Shown here piece after piece: positions 10,801-24,800 of a stretch of 64,000 nt of DNA. The position numbers were made by a program, and so were the translations under genes. Source of the DNA: Oegoconia quadripuncta (taxonomy: Eukaryota; Arthropoda; Insecta; Lepidoptera; Autostichidae); the NCBI GenBank assembly GCA_949316235.1, contig OX438744.1:35088778-35152777 (forward strand). The letters are read 5' to 3'. A model generated the notes under the pieces. The model ran no database searches. It was not told where the DNA came from and was given only the letters and a program-made list of their open reading frames with translations. Every line of letters starts with the position of its first letter. Within the stretch, counting starts at the first letter, position 1.

Positions 10801-12375
10801 TTGGAAACAGAAAAAGCCTCTTTTATATTAAAATTCTCGTAAAGTTTCAAGTAAACAAATTATCTGAACAACAAATTCTAAATTAAACAAAATAATTGTT
10901 TGGCTTATTATAATTAAACTAGTTTTATTATAGTTATGAAACTATATTTCTGTTTATAATTTCTAGCGATTTTCATAAGAATGATCAGTAGATGCAGAAA
11001 AATAAAACTATAAAGCAGTATACCAGGCTCCATACTCAAATGTCCCTATTTGGAAACTAAATTGCAATGAATGACCATGTTATGCGACAAATGACAGGTA
11101 CACATTTTGCCGATTACTGTGAAGTTTTTCAAATTAGCTACATTAAAATTTTATACACTATACCTAAATGAATTACACAAACCTAAAAACACATATCACA
11201 CATAATAGCAATATAAGCTAGTATCTACTAATTAATCTGTGGCAACATAATTACTTAACTTCATCACTAAATAATATATCTCCCAAGGACCTGTAGACTA
11301 TATAAAACATAATATAAATGACCAGCATTTTTTCAATTAAAATAAAAAAAAAAAAACTAAATAATAATATATTCCTGCGTATAAAACTCATTTGTAGAGG
11401 ACTAATTTCTGAATCGCATAAATACTTTATTCTTTCGTATTAAGGCGCGTTCTCACCGGGAGCAGCGAACCGTACATTCGTTTGCGAGTAAAAAATATTT
11501 CAATCACCGTAAAAGTTCTAACTCGTAGTGTAAAGATTTCCTGAAGTCTAATGTCATGATTATATTGACCAATCGTTTAATTATATAAAGAAGCGTAAGA
11601 ACGATTAAGAAATTGGCCCACTAATTCAAATTCTAACAAAATGGCACTGTGTAGTCCAAAATATTAAATGTCACTCTAAATTAAGTACATCTAAACATTG
11701 CACACATTTACACTTAAAAAGTCTTAAAACCAATAACAGTGACATTTAGGTATCACATAAAATAACACATGTAGACAGAAACCCGCCAATAAACAGAAAG
11801 CTGATAAATATAACATCAGGCCCACATAAAGAACAGTTAAATACTGTGTAGCTTCCTTCACGGTTAGTAACCTCACGCATATATTCCTGTCGAAAAGGCG
11901 ACAAGACGACTAGGTGATTATGAGATTTAATAAAGTTATAATACAACAAAGCTGATAGAAACCGCTTCCATTGTGAACATTCGAAAACGAGAAACAAAGC
12001 AGTGTTTAAATTTTACAGTTATATTCCAATGTAAAATGTTCGTGCTCGTTCGCAACTATTGTCTCGAACACGCGAATGTTCGCATGGTACGTATAAATTC
12101 CAGTCAATATCGCTTGGTTTGGCAGCAATGGAGGCCTTGCATTAAGTTTTTTTTTTACTAATCAATAATTTCCACTAACCACATAATTTACTGTTGTGAA
12201 CTCTTTTAGCGTTATTGTTATTTAATAACTGCGAGGATCGTACATATATTGTTCCTTACTTTGTCTATTTGTTCGGCAACTGTTGCTGCGAATTGTTGAT
12301 CTTATCATTCAGATAAGTTACCCGTTTTTACCATCGCTAAGCTTCTAAAATACATTACAACGTTACATACAAGCC
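7869..12375. other. AT-rich DNA 3' of the peptidase gene, no gene recognised
   Basis: About 4.5 kb with no ORF that carries a recognisable domain and no large repeat that I could pair inside the window. The part nearest the peptidase stop must contain its 3' UTR. Complements of ATTAAA occur at 12221-12226 and 11926-11931, and of AATAAA at 11426-11431; any could be the poly(A) signal and I cannot choose between them. Confidence 0.5.
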
Positions 12376-12378
12376 GAT

Positions 12379-12437
12379 TAAAATAATTAGATGCGCGGCT
12401 ACTAAGAAATTACATAACCGTGCGTCTAATTATTTTA
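12379..12437. other. 20-bp stem hairpin in the 3' region of the peptidase gene
   Basis: TAAAATAATTAGATGCGCGG (12379-12398) pairs with 12418-12437 (CCGTGCGTCTAATTATTTTA) over 20 bp with only two G-T wobbles on the plus strand, around a ~19-nt loop. It lies ~220-280 bp past the peptidase stop codon. It could be a tiny MITE or a structured UTR element. Confidence 0.6.
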
Positions 12438-12655
12438 GTCATGTTACAAAAAATTCTTACATCATTCTCAGTTCTTGCCTATATCATAGATTATGTGATA
12501 AAGTTTTAAAAAAGAAACATATGATTCATACAAAAATAAAATCAAAAAGATCTAACGTGACTTTAGCGCACAATCTATGATTCGAAGTGCTCAGTTTTAC
12601 ACTGCCAATAAAATGCAGCAGTGACGAAGCTCTTTACCAAACTGTGCCTACATAA

Positions 12656-12832
12656 TTACCATACCACGCATTTATGCTTCGGGTTCATTTTCGAGCCTAT
12701 GGGACAGTGGAATTCTGTGGAAAACTCGGGCAAGTTCGATATCGGCCCTATGACTCTGTATTTTGCGATTGTGTGGTCGTCTTTCTCTATCTGCATCTTA
12801 GTGGATTCTTTGGTCATTGCTGAACACCACAC
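12656..12832 (-). CDS. Peptidase exon 14 (terminal): C-terminal catalytic part
   Basis: Acceptor TTTTTATAG precedes [10 protein letters not shown]. 58 codons then TAA at 12656-12658. The exon holds the DDH motif (His799, equivalent to the transition-state His of neprilysin), [20 protein letters not shown] (with Arg805), and ends CVVW, the conserved end of cell-surface M13 enzymes. The usual 'HSPG' after the His is replaced by HTIA, and the usual RPEY-like stretch after VWC by AMTKEST. Confidence 0.95.
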   Translation of the reverse strand: MWCSAMTKESTKMQIEKDDHTIAKYRVIGPISNLPEFSTEFHCPIGSKMNPKHKCVVW

Positions 12833-15800
12833 CTATAAAAAATAGCACAGAAAGTAAATAACAATGCATCTTATTGTCCTGGTCCTCTTTATTTGGAGTT
12901 GGCGCAGTACATCTTTTTCTTCCAATCTCCTCTACCAACCGTAACCTCATCATTCACGCCCTTTTCGTTCATATCACCCTTCACACCTACCATCCGTTTC
13001 GTGGTCTTCCTCTTCCTTTCCAACATCGACATCCATATTCATCACTCTCTTAGTATCATTCCTTTTGTCCCTGTCTCTTATTGAAGAAAAACCTTCATAC
13101 TGTAGCGGAATAAAAAGGTTCACCGTTATTACAAGTAATTGAAAATTTAGAAAACCTACGACAGAAAATATCTTCGCAACGGCTTGACCGATTTTCAGCA
13201 AACTTGACAAAGTACCATCGTAAATAACAACTTTCGAAAATAAAAAAAACAATTTCAAATCTGTTCAGCAGTCTTGGCGTTAAAACAGCTCAGACAGAAT
13301 TTCATCTTATAACACCTCGCTTTTTGCGTGCGTTTGAGGTTAAAAACCAAGGACAACCTTCGCATGCGTCTTCCATACCCACTACTTAAGTTTTACTGCT
13401 GTCACTTCAAGGAATATGTCAGAATAATTGATTCGCACAACACTTTCGTTCCTCATTATATTAAACAACTCACCTGAGCAAAGGATATGAAGAACAGTTG
13501 TCGGTGATTATACTTGAGGCCAGGCAGCGTCAGATTGACGTGGGCGTCCTTGCTGTAGTCTAGATACGCGTGGAAAGATGCCTTCAGTCCCCCATTGTCA
13601 GCTATATTCTCACCTGTCAATAAAAGTTAGGAGAATAAATACTTGACTTCAATGTCTCCAGATGATAAGTGAAGAGAAAGCCGAAGGTGGAAGCTCGGTC
13701 AGCCGGAACTCCCAACCGATTTTGAGGACTGGCTATTTTATCAGTCACAAAGAGGAAAGAACAGATGAGATGGTGATAGTTGAACGGACATTTGTATAGC
13801 TCTATTTCCAATCAAAACGAGAGTGGTCATCGACCACAGAGCTAATAATTAATTCTGTCAACTATACGAGGGTGAGGAAGACGGGGTAACGATTATTACC
13901 CATTCAAAGTAAACCATTCTGAAACCACCTTTAGTATGGAAGTCCAACAAATTTCGGCTGAATTCGGCTATAGTTTCTAGTGGAAAGCTGTTCGTAATCA
14001 GGAGTGTAGACTTCAGCCGAAAATTATCATCTTTTTTTTTTATGCTTCTTATTGTTGTACAATAAAGAATATTTTGTTGTTGTTGTTGTCTTCACTTAAC
14101 AACAGGTGTGATTGAGGTCAAGTGCTAACCCGTTGTGCATAAAAAAAATTGTCGGATTTCCATACTAAAGGTAATTTCAGAATGGTTTATGGGTAATCGA
14201 AAATTTATCGACCGAATTCGACTACGATTCTTTGGGGAAAGTTGTTCGTAATTAAGAGTGGCGTCACCAGTTAATGGGAATTACAAATTCACCCTGTATA
14301 TCGGGACGGTTGGCAAGCCTAGATGTAAGGGTCTTCATCTGAATGTTGTAAATCCCTAAATTTTTTTTTTTTTTTTTTCCACGACGGGTTCGTTCTTGAC
14401 CTCAATCACACCTGATGTTAAGTGAAGATGAGGTCGAAGGTGGAAGCGTACTGACCCGGAAAACCCAACACATTTGGGTGACTGGCTATCTTATCTCTGA
14501 CAACCGGAACACAACAATGCTATTAACGACCTCCGAATCGTAAACCCAATGTTGTTTACATTGAGCCACGGAGGCGGTTAAATAACTTCTAAATTTATTT
14601 AGAATTAATTATTTATGTTATATAATGCTAAGTATAACAATACATTCGTTGGTACGCCGTCGCTTTGAAGATGGGCGTTTATAGCTACACTACAGTTTCC
14701 AACTACAGTAGCTATCATCGCTATTTTGTACTGTGTATATTTATTTCTGTATCCAATAAAATTATTCTTATTCTTAAATAGTAACCCTTACCCAATGTCT
14801 GCTTCCCGTTGAGGTGCTGCCCTTCCTCTTTATACGTGGTGTACTGCTTCTGAATGCACTCAGCGCGTTTCTTGAAACGAGCAATAGTTGCATTGTTCCA
14901 CCACTGGTTCAGATTGCCGAATCTGGAGTCAAAACATTAACTCCAAGATTTAGATTCAATTTGAAGTATATTTAACAAAAGTTTTGGAATATTTATTATT
15001 AATATATTTATAGAACTAAAAAAAGATAAAAAAATACTACCAATTTTATAAAATGAGAGCATTTATAAACTATCATGAACAACTAAACAAAAGAACCTGT
15101 TCCACCTCAACACTTAGTTTAGAAGATGGCATAGAAAATGGTTTCTCCAATAAATAAATAAATATCCTTAGACCTACACACAGCGCCATCTAGTTCCACA
15201 ATAAGCAACTATAGGCTTGTGTTGTGGATACCAGATGGTTGATATACTACATAAATACATTTATATTGTAAATAAATACTTATTATAAATGAAAACGTCC
15301 GTAACTCGGGTACACATGTCCGTATTCATCACACAAATATTTTCGAACTATAAAATAAATATAAATTCGAACCCGCAACCTTTTGGTATAGTGGTCAGAG
15401 TTGCTAACCACTACACCAAACAGGCCGTCAAATCAACACAAGTTCGATTTTAGGCCCGTATTAATAAACCATTCTCAAGATTGAGAACAGTCTTGTGACA
15501 GGTCTCAAGTAAACGTGTTGATTAATAAACCTAACTTGAGAAGCACGTGCATACTCAAGCAAGGCTGTCATTCATTCGCCGCTGAGGCGAATACTTGAGA
15601 AGTGATCTGAGCTGAGTAGATCTCAAGATTGATTTATAAATCAGCACGGAGCTTGAGATAGCGTCAACTGCTTAACATGCATCTCGGGGTATACAGCCTC
15701 AAGACTTGTATTGAGATTGATTTATTAATACGGCCCTTAGTGTTGAGAATCATCATCATATCAGCCACAGGACATGCACTACTGAACATAGGCCTCCCCC

Positions 15801-18800
15801 TTATATATTCCTGTATTGAGAACAATCGATCTTATTTATAATAAAATACCTATACATAATGGCACTGTCTGGTGATAAATACTATCAAACAAAAAATCAA
15901 TCATCAATTTGTTGTTACATGTAATTTAATTAAGATACAAATAAAAAATAGGGTTTTCTCGTTAAAACGAAATTCTATGTTACGGAACGTAGAGCAAATA
16001 TAAATATGTAGCGCATATCAAAATTCAACAATCGACGAAATATGGGTCAGAACATAAAAAAATACATAGGAAGAACATAGAACCTCCTCCTTTTTGAAGT
16101 CGGTTAAAAACTAGTTGCTGTGGTTCGGTCCGGCTTCGATTCCCAGGCAGAACATGGAGCAATGAATTTTTAAATGTAATTTAATTATGCTCATTTATAC
16201 GACTGCTCTTAAACGGTGAAGGAAAACATCGTGAGGAAACCTGCATGGCTGAGAAATAAAAATTCAGAGGCATGTGAAGTCACCAATCCGCATTGGGCCA
16301 GCGTGGTGGACTATGGTCCATACTCCTTCATATATGAGGGAAGACCTATCTACATCCCTGCAGTTGGATGTTTACGGGCTGATGATGATGATGAAGATTT
16401 GTGTAAAAAATCATTTTTAGAAGTCTCTCGCCAGACGCGGTTGGACCGCACAAAGGCCAAAAAAAATAATTATCAGCGATAAAGCGATAAAATTACTATA
16501 CGCAGACAAAGCCGCGGGCGGTAGTGTGTAATAACCCTGTCTTTGAAACCAAGGGTTACGGGTTCAAATACGGCTGTCATGAATAGAAATATTTATTCCA
16601 GAGTCATGCATGATGCTTGTAAAAGTGACTAGAATGTATTAATAAATAAATAATATAAATATCTTTGCACATACACACAGCGCCATCTTGTTCCACACTA
16701 AGCAACAAGGCAATTATGGATACCAGATGGTTGATAAACTACACAAATACATTTTTTTTGTAAATAAATACATAAATAAATGAAAAACATCCATAACTCG
16801 GGAAACACATGTCTGTATTCATCATACAAACTTATGCCCCTAGCGTGATTCGAACCCGCGACCTTTTGGTATAGCAGTCAGAATTTTTAACCACTACAAC
16901 AATTATAAACTAGTAGGCAGAATTATTTCATCTTTGAAATCCTTACCTATCGTACTCCCTCCCCTGGTCATCGAACGCATGAGTGAGTTCGTGGCCCATC
17001 ACCACTCCCATGGCTCCATAGTTGACGCCCTTAGGGTTGTCACCATCGTAGAAAGGCAGCTGCAGGATGCCAGCAGGGAACACGATCTGGTTTTTAGTTG
17101 GTGTGTAGTAAGCGTTCACTGTCGACGGAGTCATGCCTGGGGGAATCAGAGAAAGCCTTCAGAGAAAGAAAAAAAAAGGCAAATTAAGTCCACTTTGAAA
17201 AATGTTCACTGGCAATGCCCACTCTCTGTCATATGTCCACTACATCGTGACTTTTTAAACGACTCTAGAAAATTTATGAGGTAGACTATAGAACTGATGT
17301 CTACGCAATAAATATTCACAAGCTGGAAGGGCTGAATCTCTGCAATATCTGAAATACAACATACTTACCAAAGAATTAAAACTATTGACAAAGACCTCAC
17401 ACACACACTCATATAAATATTTGCGAGTTCACGAAATAACAACCAATATCACCTACCCCATTTACTCTTATTGACAGGCAGGTCCAACTTTTTGAGATCG
17501 TTCCTTAGACTGAACACATTGAATCTGATGTTGTTCTCGAAATATTCATTCGGCTCCACCTCCATATCTTCGTATTGCTTATCCAGCTGCGCTTTATTCA
17601 AGATATAGTCCGGGAAACCTGCGAGGGAAATAATTGTATAGAGAGTATTTCAGTGAGAGGAGGCTGGCCCCAACAGTGGAGTCACGTAAGGCTGTTGAGG
17701 AGGAAAGAGTATTGAATGACCCTATTGGTATTGGTTGTGTGTGTGGCTGTTGCAGGTGGCCGATCTATTGTGATCGTCCCTAACCTACAGTACGTTGCTC
17801 AGGTTTGCCTCTTTGAGGAATTGAATTATTTTCCTGGCGCCGATAGTTTTCATCTCATCCGGGTGCAGTAAGTGGCCACTCAGATGGATATTACGTTCAC
17901 GTATCAGCGGACCATATTCACACAGCAGATGTACAGGTGTTTCCTCTACAAGGAGGTAAAGTCTGCACCACCCCATTTCTCGAAGCCCTATGTTGAGCAT
18001 GTTTGCTCAAACAGCAGTGCCCCGTGAGTGCCCTTGCGAGAATGCGTAGTGTTCCTACTAAATGTCAATGCTTCCCCGTGCTTGAATGAGCCTAAGAAGC
18101 AAATAAAATTCCATGTTGAATTATACTATTTGTTTTAAAAAGTCACTAACAAAAAATTTGCGCCATGACCCTGATTGCTGGAATCGTACCCAGAAAGCTG
18201 GCCCGAATTGCTTCGCTGTATAGCAAGACTGATTCTTTGTCCAAAGTATTAGTCAGCCCTCCGATCATGCGCTGCATCAGCCAGATGCTCAGATAACTTT
18301 CTAAAAAGAGCGTGAGCACCCGGTCCCCACGGCCCAAGCGTTATATGTCAAATGGAGCAAATAGATGATCACTGAGATTGGCATATTAAGACCGCTTTGA
18401 AGAGGCGGCAGAGGAAATGGTCACTTCTATTTGGAAAATAGGGGAGGTTGCGTCTGCTAAATAGGTGAGTATGAAGGCGGGGCACCGCATTCCGATTGTT
18501 GCTATCAAGGTTGTTAGATACGTGGGCCAATCAGAGTGCAAGGAAGTGACAGGACTAGCCAATAACTGATTGGAAGTTTTTATCCTGTATTGACAGATAT
18601 AAATAAATATAATAATAAAACATTTATTTTCAGGCAACTGAGATCCATAGATACATACCGTACAGACTAGCATACATAATAAATATCTTATTTTAATAGT
18701 TTGGCACGGATCGTTGTGCTATCCTTGGACATATACACACAGCGCCATTTAGTTCCACACTAAGCAACTAGGCTTGTATTACGGATACCAAATGGTTGAT

Positions 18801-21800
18801 ATACTACACAAACACATTTTTCTTTGTAAATAAATACATATCCAAATGAAAAACATCCGTAACTAGGGTACACGTGTTCTTATTCATCATACAAACATAT
18901 GTCCCCTAGCGGGATACGAACCCGCGACCTTTTGGTATAGCAATCAGATTTGTAAGCACTACACCAAAGAGGTCGTTCAAACGCCTGGAGATCCCCGCCT
19001 GTTATTAGAAGTCTATGTGATGAGCTATAATGAGTCTTAGCAATTGCATAATACCACACGGCGGAAATTGGAAACCACAAGACAGTCACACTCACCAATC
19101 ATATCAGTGATGGCATCAGCTTTAATTTCCGCCGCCTTTCTGGTCTCCTCGTCCATCCAGTCTAAGTTGTGAAGGTTCCTCTTGAAAGCGTTCCTGATGT
19201 TGTCAATCATGATCTCACCCTGAGTTTTAGCTTCGCCGTGGAACACCTCGCGAACAAACATGGCTCCTACTGCGAAACCTGAAAGCGAAAATAACCTTAT
19301 AAATATTTCAGATGTACCAAGAATCTAGTCTCCAACTAGGCAAACACAAATATTGCAAAACATACAAAAATATTTTCTGTATTTTCTGGGTTTTGTGGAA
19401 TTTGCCCGCGTGGCATTCGTTTATATGTGTAATTTGATTATCCTGCGGTAACTACGCCCTTTATATGTCCTATTCCAGGGCATATTCTAGCTGTGTACCA
19501 TCCAAGTCCATTCATCTATGTTTTGACAAACACTGGATTAAAACATAGGATATTTCTTATCCCCATAAAGTCATTAGTTCCCGCGAATAAATAAATTAAA
19601 CATATCCGCGATATAGTTATTCCTCGCAAGCTAATAAGCAGCCTAGGCACTGCCTACCCTAGTAAATTGCCATACAAGTATCACAATATGAATAATTTAA
19701 CAGACTGTAAAATAATTCTAAATTCAATACTTAGTTCGGATTTTTGAGGTGGTTGTAAGCTTTCCTTGTAACATTGTCAAGCTGATGGGCACAGAAATAT
19801 TCTAAAGTTGCGAAGATTGTTATAAGAGTGAGTTATTATTTTGTAGTTGTATTTTTTCTCATTCAACAGGAAATTTTATTATTCTGCCTACCCTGTGACA
19901 AAACGCTGTGCACGCCACTGCTATTTCAAGAAAGTTCCACACACGCTGTTGTTTTAAAATAATAGTACATGTTTCGGATTAATGGCGGCCCACTGTTGTC
20001 CAATTTAATTAATACCATTTATTTTCCACACACACATAAATATAAATATAAGCTGTATATAAGTGTAACAAGACATTAAAGAAGGCTCGTACTAATAAAA
20101 CTATCCCAAGACTGAGAAAAACTTATAGAATGATACTTGAGATTATTCTATTTCTTCCGTCTAGTCTGAATTTGAATAGTATCAAATATATTATTGAGAG
20201 TGAGACTCGATCTCAATCCTGAGACTGCCCCGTCAATACGGCCCTTAGTTTTCAAAAAAAAGAAGCTATTTTACAAAAGATAATAATAAATAAAATTAAA
20301 AAAAAGATATGCGTGCGTGTGGTGGGAACAAACTCAGCGTACGCTGGGCGGCGCAGCCACACAGCACTGATTTTCAGCCTGCCTCTGACTACAGTAACAA
20401 CAGTTTTTTTTTTAATTTACGCACACATCACAAACATACATCTTTCAATAAATATTAAATATCATAAAGTAGGATTTGCTGCTATACAATAATGAAACAA
20501 AAAAAAAAGAAATACCCAACTTTTACAAACATTACCATTACTTGTGATTAATGACAAACACATCCGTTACACTCACCAATAGCATTATTAGTGTCCGTTA
20601 CACAGTATCTCCACGACTCCTCGGTGCCCTCGGAACCGAACAACGCTTTCCTCAATATCTTGGTGGCATCACGGAAGGACTTGGATAGATAGGTAGAGAG
20701 AGACCGCGACACTTGCCACATCATGTAACTTGTTAATGTTCTGGAAAAAGCAAGGAGAATTGTTTTGGAGCGATTCTTAAACTGTCTTGTTTGTGTCAAA
20801 ATTATAACCAAAAAAATAATCTCGGCTGGTAAACTGAAAAGAAATTAGTTCTCTGAATTATGGAGGGAACTAGCATCTTAGCTTATCTTAAACTGTCAAA
20901 TCACAGCAGTGCAATAGACACCGCTCTGTTTGGAAGAGACAGCTTTACCATCAATAAAATCGAGTGCTAACATGTCCTCCACTGTTAGTTGAACCCGCGA
21001 CCTCCGTATCTGTAATCCGATGAGTTAACTAAAATTAAGCTGAGGAGGCCGTTCAAAAGAAATTTCGTTTTCAAACACTCGTGTATTTCTTTTGCACAAC
21101 AAAGTGTTTACAAACTAATTATCTAAATTTTATGTATTTACTTACTTTTGATTTTCCTCATTCAGACTATACTTCCATATAACTCTCGTGAGATTCTTGA
21201 AATAGTCAGGTGCATATACGACTATGCGTTCGTTTTCCGATATCTGAAATGCAATCATTTTATACGACTGAACTCAAACAATTTCTTAGCAACTAAACTT
21301 ATTAGAGGACTCCTCACATATCAGTTCTGATAATTAAAGTCGCGGAAACGACACTTCATTGGCATATTTTCTGAAAATTTATATTTGTTTAGACTTACTA
21401 TGAATTCTTTAGTAGAGATTTTGCATCAAAGTTTTTGTATACCACATATTTTAAAATTAACTACCCACTACTACGCATATTTGGATGATTCTACATTTTG
21501 TGACTATTAACTTTGTGGAAGTCATCACTCACTGTCAAATATGCGACGTATGTACATTAAGTCATAGGTTACTATGTTCCGTGGTTACTAGCTACCACCA
21601 TCTTATCTAAATCTGCCGCCAAGCAGCAGTGTTAATAGCATTGTTGTGTTCCGGTTGTCAGAGATAAGATAGCCAGTCCCCCAAATGTGTTGCGGTTTCC
21701 GGGTCAGTACGCGTCCACCTTCGACCTCAACTTCACTTAACATCAGGTGTGATTGAGGTCATGCACGAACCCGTCCTGCATAAAAAAAAGGGTTGGAAAT

Positions 21801-24800
21801 TTCAAATCAACTATAGCTCAGATATTCGTATTTGCAAAATTCCCATCTTGTAAGCATTTCGCATTAACGCCTTAAATTAAAAACGGTGGAGGCTTCTTCC
21901 AACTTGCCAAGAAGTCAGCTGTTCCAGTGTGAAGATTGATTACTTTTAAGAGGTCACAAGCAGCATTAGCATAGTTACAACAATTCAGTACTTACAGTCC
22001 TATTCACCAATTTAAAAGCATCATTGAAAAACATGGTCCAATTCAAGAACGGCACTTCCTTCTGCCACTGTTTGATCGTATACGGATTATACAAACTCTC
22101 TTCATCCCTCCTGTCTTCCGACGGTGTTGTAATATTAGCTAAATCTGTCTCGAACTGTATCACTTTGCTCATCTGAGCTCGGGACTCTGTTTTATTGGCT
22201 CCTAGTAGTACGCAAATTCTCGTCATATAATCCAGGTAGGCGTCGAGGACCTTTTTGTGTGCTGTCTTGTTCAAATAGTTATCACGTGTTGGGAGATTCA
22301 GGCCTCCTTGGTCGAGCTGCAATGTAGATAATAAAATTTAGATAACCAGGATAGTATACGTCCGTACCTTAGACGTACAATTTTTGAATGGATAGTGGCC
22401 TTGTTTTAAATAATAAGAGGATAAATGTTAATGTGGTAAATACGAATCACTTGACAAGTGTGTGTGTACCAATCAGACAAACAAACAACACCGCTTTAAA
22501 AGTGTCGGCTCGTACTATGAAGTACATAGTACGTACGTACGTACATAGTAACGTCACGACATTTATCCCAAATGGGGTGGTCAGATATATCCCAAACAAT
22601 AGTGTTTAGGTGTTTGAAACATTAAAAGTTTATTGATTGAAACAACATCCACGGTTTACCTTATGAAATATACAGAAATGCACACGTGACAGGGAGTGGC
22701 CTATCGCCGTTGAAAAGTGCAAAACTATAGATGTTTTTCGGTGGACAGTCCCTTCGTCGCCTTTCACGATACCTACGGGAAGAGACGAGTTGGTTATATT
22801 CCATTTGAGTGCCGAAACCACACAGCACTACTTAATCTTCAGGGTTATATATGGCACTCGGTTTTATAGGGCATTGAAATGTCTTACAAAGGAACACAGT
22901 CATGGCGTTGAATGAAGATCCCGAATATGAAGTGCTTCAACGATTGACAATACATGATCCCTGACGTTGCGAAGGTTCCTAGGCGACGGTGAACACTTTC
23001 TATTTTGTGGGTCTATCATACTTCTTTTCTCAACTCGTTAATTCTAAAAAGTAGTAATTATTAACATTGTTACGCACGTTTATTTAGGATGGCGAATTAA
23101 GGGAAAACGCAATACCATGCCAGCTTGCGGACACTCAATAATTCAGACTTCAATGCACCATTTATTTATGATTATACTCACAACGATCACGTGTTTGGAT
23201 GAATTTCGGTCATCCTCTGTAACAGCCCAATTAAAAAGTCCTCCTAAATTGTACCTGCAATATTATAAATCACATTAACACCAAAATACAAATTATTTCA
23301 TTACAAATTATATTATTACAAACAACTATATCATAGAGAAGAGAACACATAACTTAACAGCATACAACAGTGATAAGCAAATAGGGCAAATCTTTTTAAA
23401 ATGTTATGAGAAGTTTCTGTCCAGACATGAAATGTAAGTAACTACTGCCTCCATGTACAAAAAACAGGAATAAGCACTGTGACGCCCCATTACACAATGA
23501 AAAAGAAATCACGACATGAGAATACTATAGACGCTTAATCGCATAATGAAATGAGAAGTATGATGATGCTTCGTTGCAGGGTAAAGTGGGAAAAATTTGA
23601 AATGGGGAGATTTCGTCACTCATTCCTAGATATTTCGTTATGGTAAATAACGCTTCATCGCAAGTGGAAATGTGACGCCCCATTCCTCTGTCTCGTTTTA
23701 GACATAGAAACTTTTTATTCAGTGCCACAATACATGGTACAGAACCATAAATATAATTATTATTATACAGGAAGAAATCTTAGAATAATTGTAGCAGTGA
23801 AAGGGTTTGCTGGCTCAGCTGACGCTGCAAACGCTGAACGCGCTTACAACACTGATAATTCTGCCAGTGCCTCAAGTGTTTTCAATTCCAAAACATCACA
23901 AATCAATAGAATGTTGAAACCGGAACTCGGAAGGAACCCACAGAGCCTACTTCTTTACAATATGGTCTACACAAGCTTACAAAAGAAACTTACGTATTCT
24001 GAACGTCTTGCAACAGTCTCTGTAGATCCCACTTCGGTTGCTTTATGGTGGTGTTATTCAGCAGGTGCCAACCACCTAACCGTTTGATGATGGTCACTAG
24101 TGGTTTCTCAGCCAGTTTCTCTATGGTCTCATTTGTATCTATGCATGCGTCGTAGTAGGTTCTCGCCTTTGATTCTGCACACGGTGGGTCAGTGATGTTA
24201 ACTTTCTCTGGAAGGTGAGTATTATGTAGTATTTTATTTGAAGAATTGAACAAATATTTTTAGAAAACATATGCCAAAGGTGTCACAGATGGACATCTAA
24301 GTAAACGTAGGTGCCCAAAACGATTGTGTCTATCCCTAGGGATGACGATGTTTATTTTTTAAGCCGCCTATGTACCGACGGTATTACGTCAACAAGTCTT
24401 CTTTCTCAACACCAACCAGTCTCGTGGTTGGAGATTTATCTCGATTATTACAACAATGACAGATACATGTACAACAGCATCAATGTTGTGGAACTTCCAA
24501 ATCCCGCATGTCCAGAATGACAATAAGGGAGAAGTGATGCGAATAGCACCTTGGATTAGGTTTAATTAAGCCCAGAAAAGCGTCCTCAAGATTTATAAAT
24601 TCTTAAAAAAATATTACACTCGAAAACTGTTGAAAATGCATTTCAGTGACAGATGTGTTCCTTGAGGTAACTTTTAGAGGAAAAAGAATGATGTAAAAAT
24701 CCCACGGGAACGGAAAAAACTTAATACCCCGGGCGTCCTCTAGTCATAACATGTAAATTCTATGTGGAATTCTATAATTCTTCGACCGCCGACCTATTCG

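Noticed and set aside
16216..16482. 88-codon plus frame with an Asp-rich end
   Set aside because: The Asp run is the translated GATGATGATGA tail of a retroelement, not a coding feature.
23722..24087. 121-codon plus-strand frame
   Set aside because: Its 3' part is antisense to exon 4 and the rest is intron without recognisable motif.
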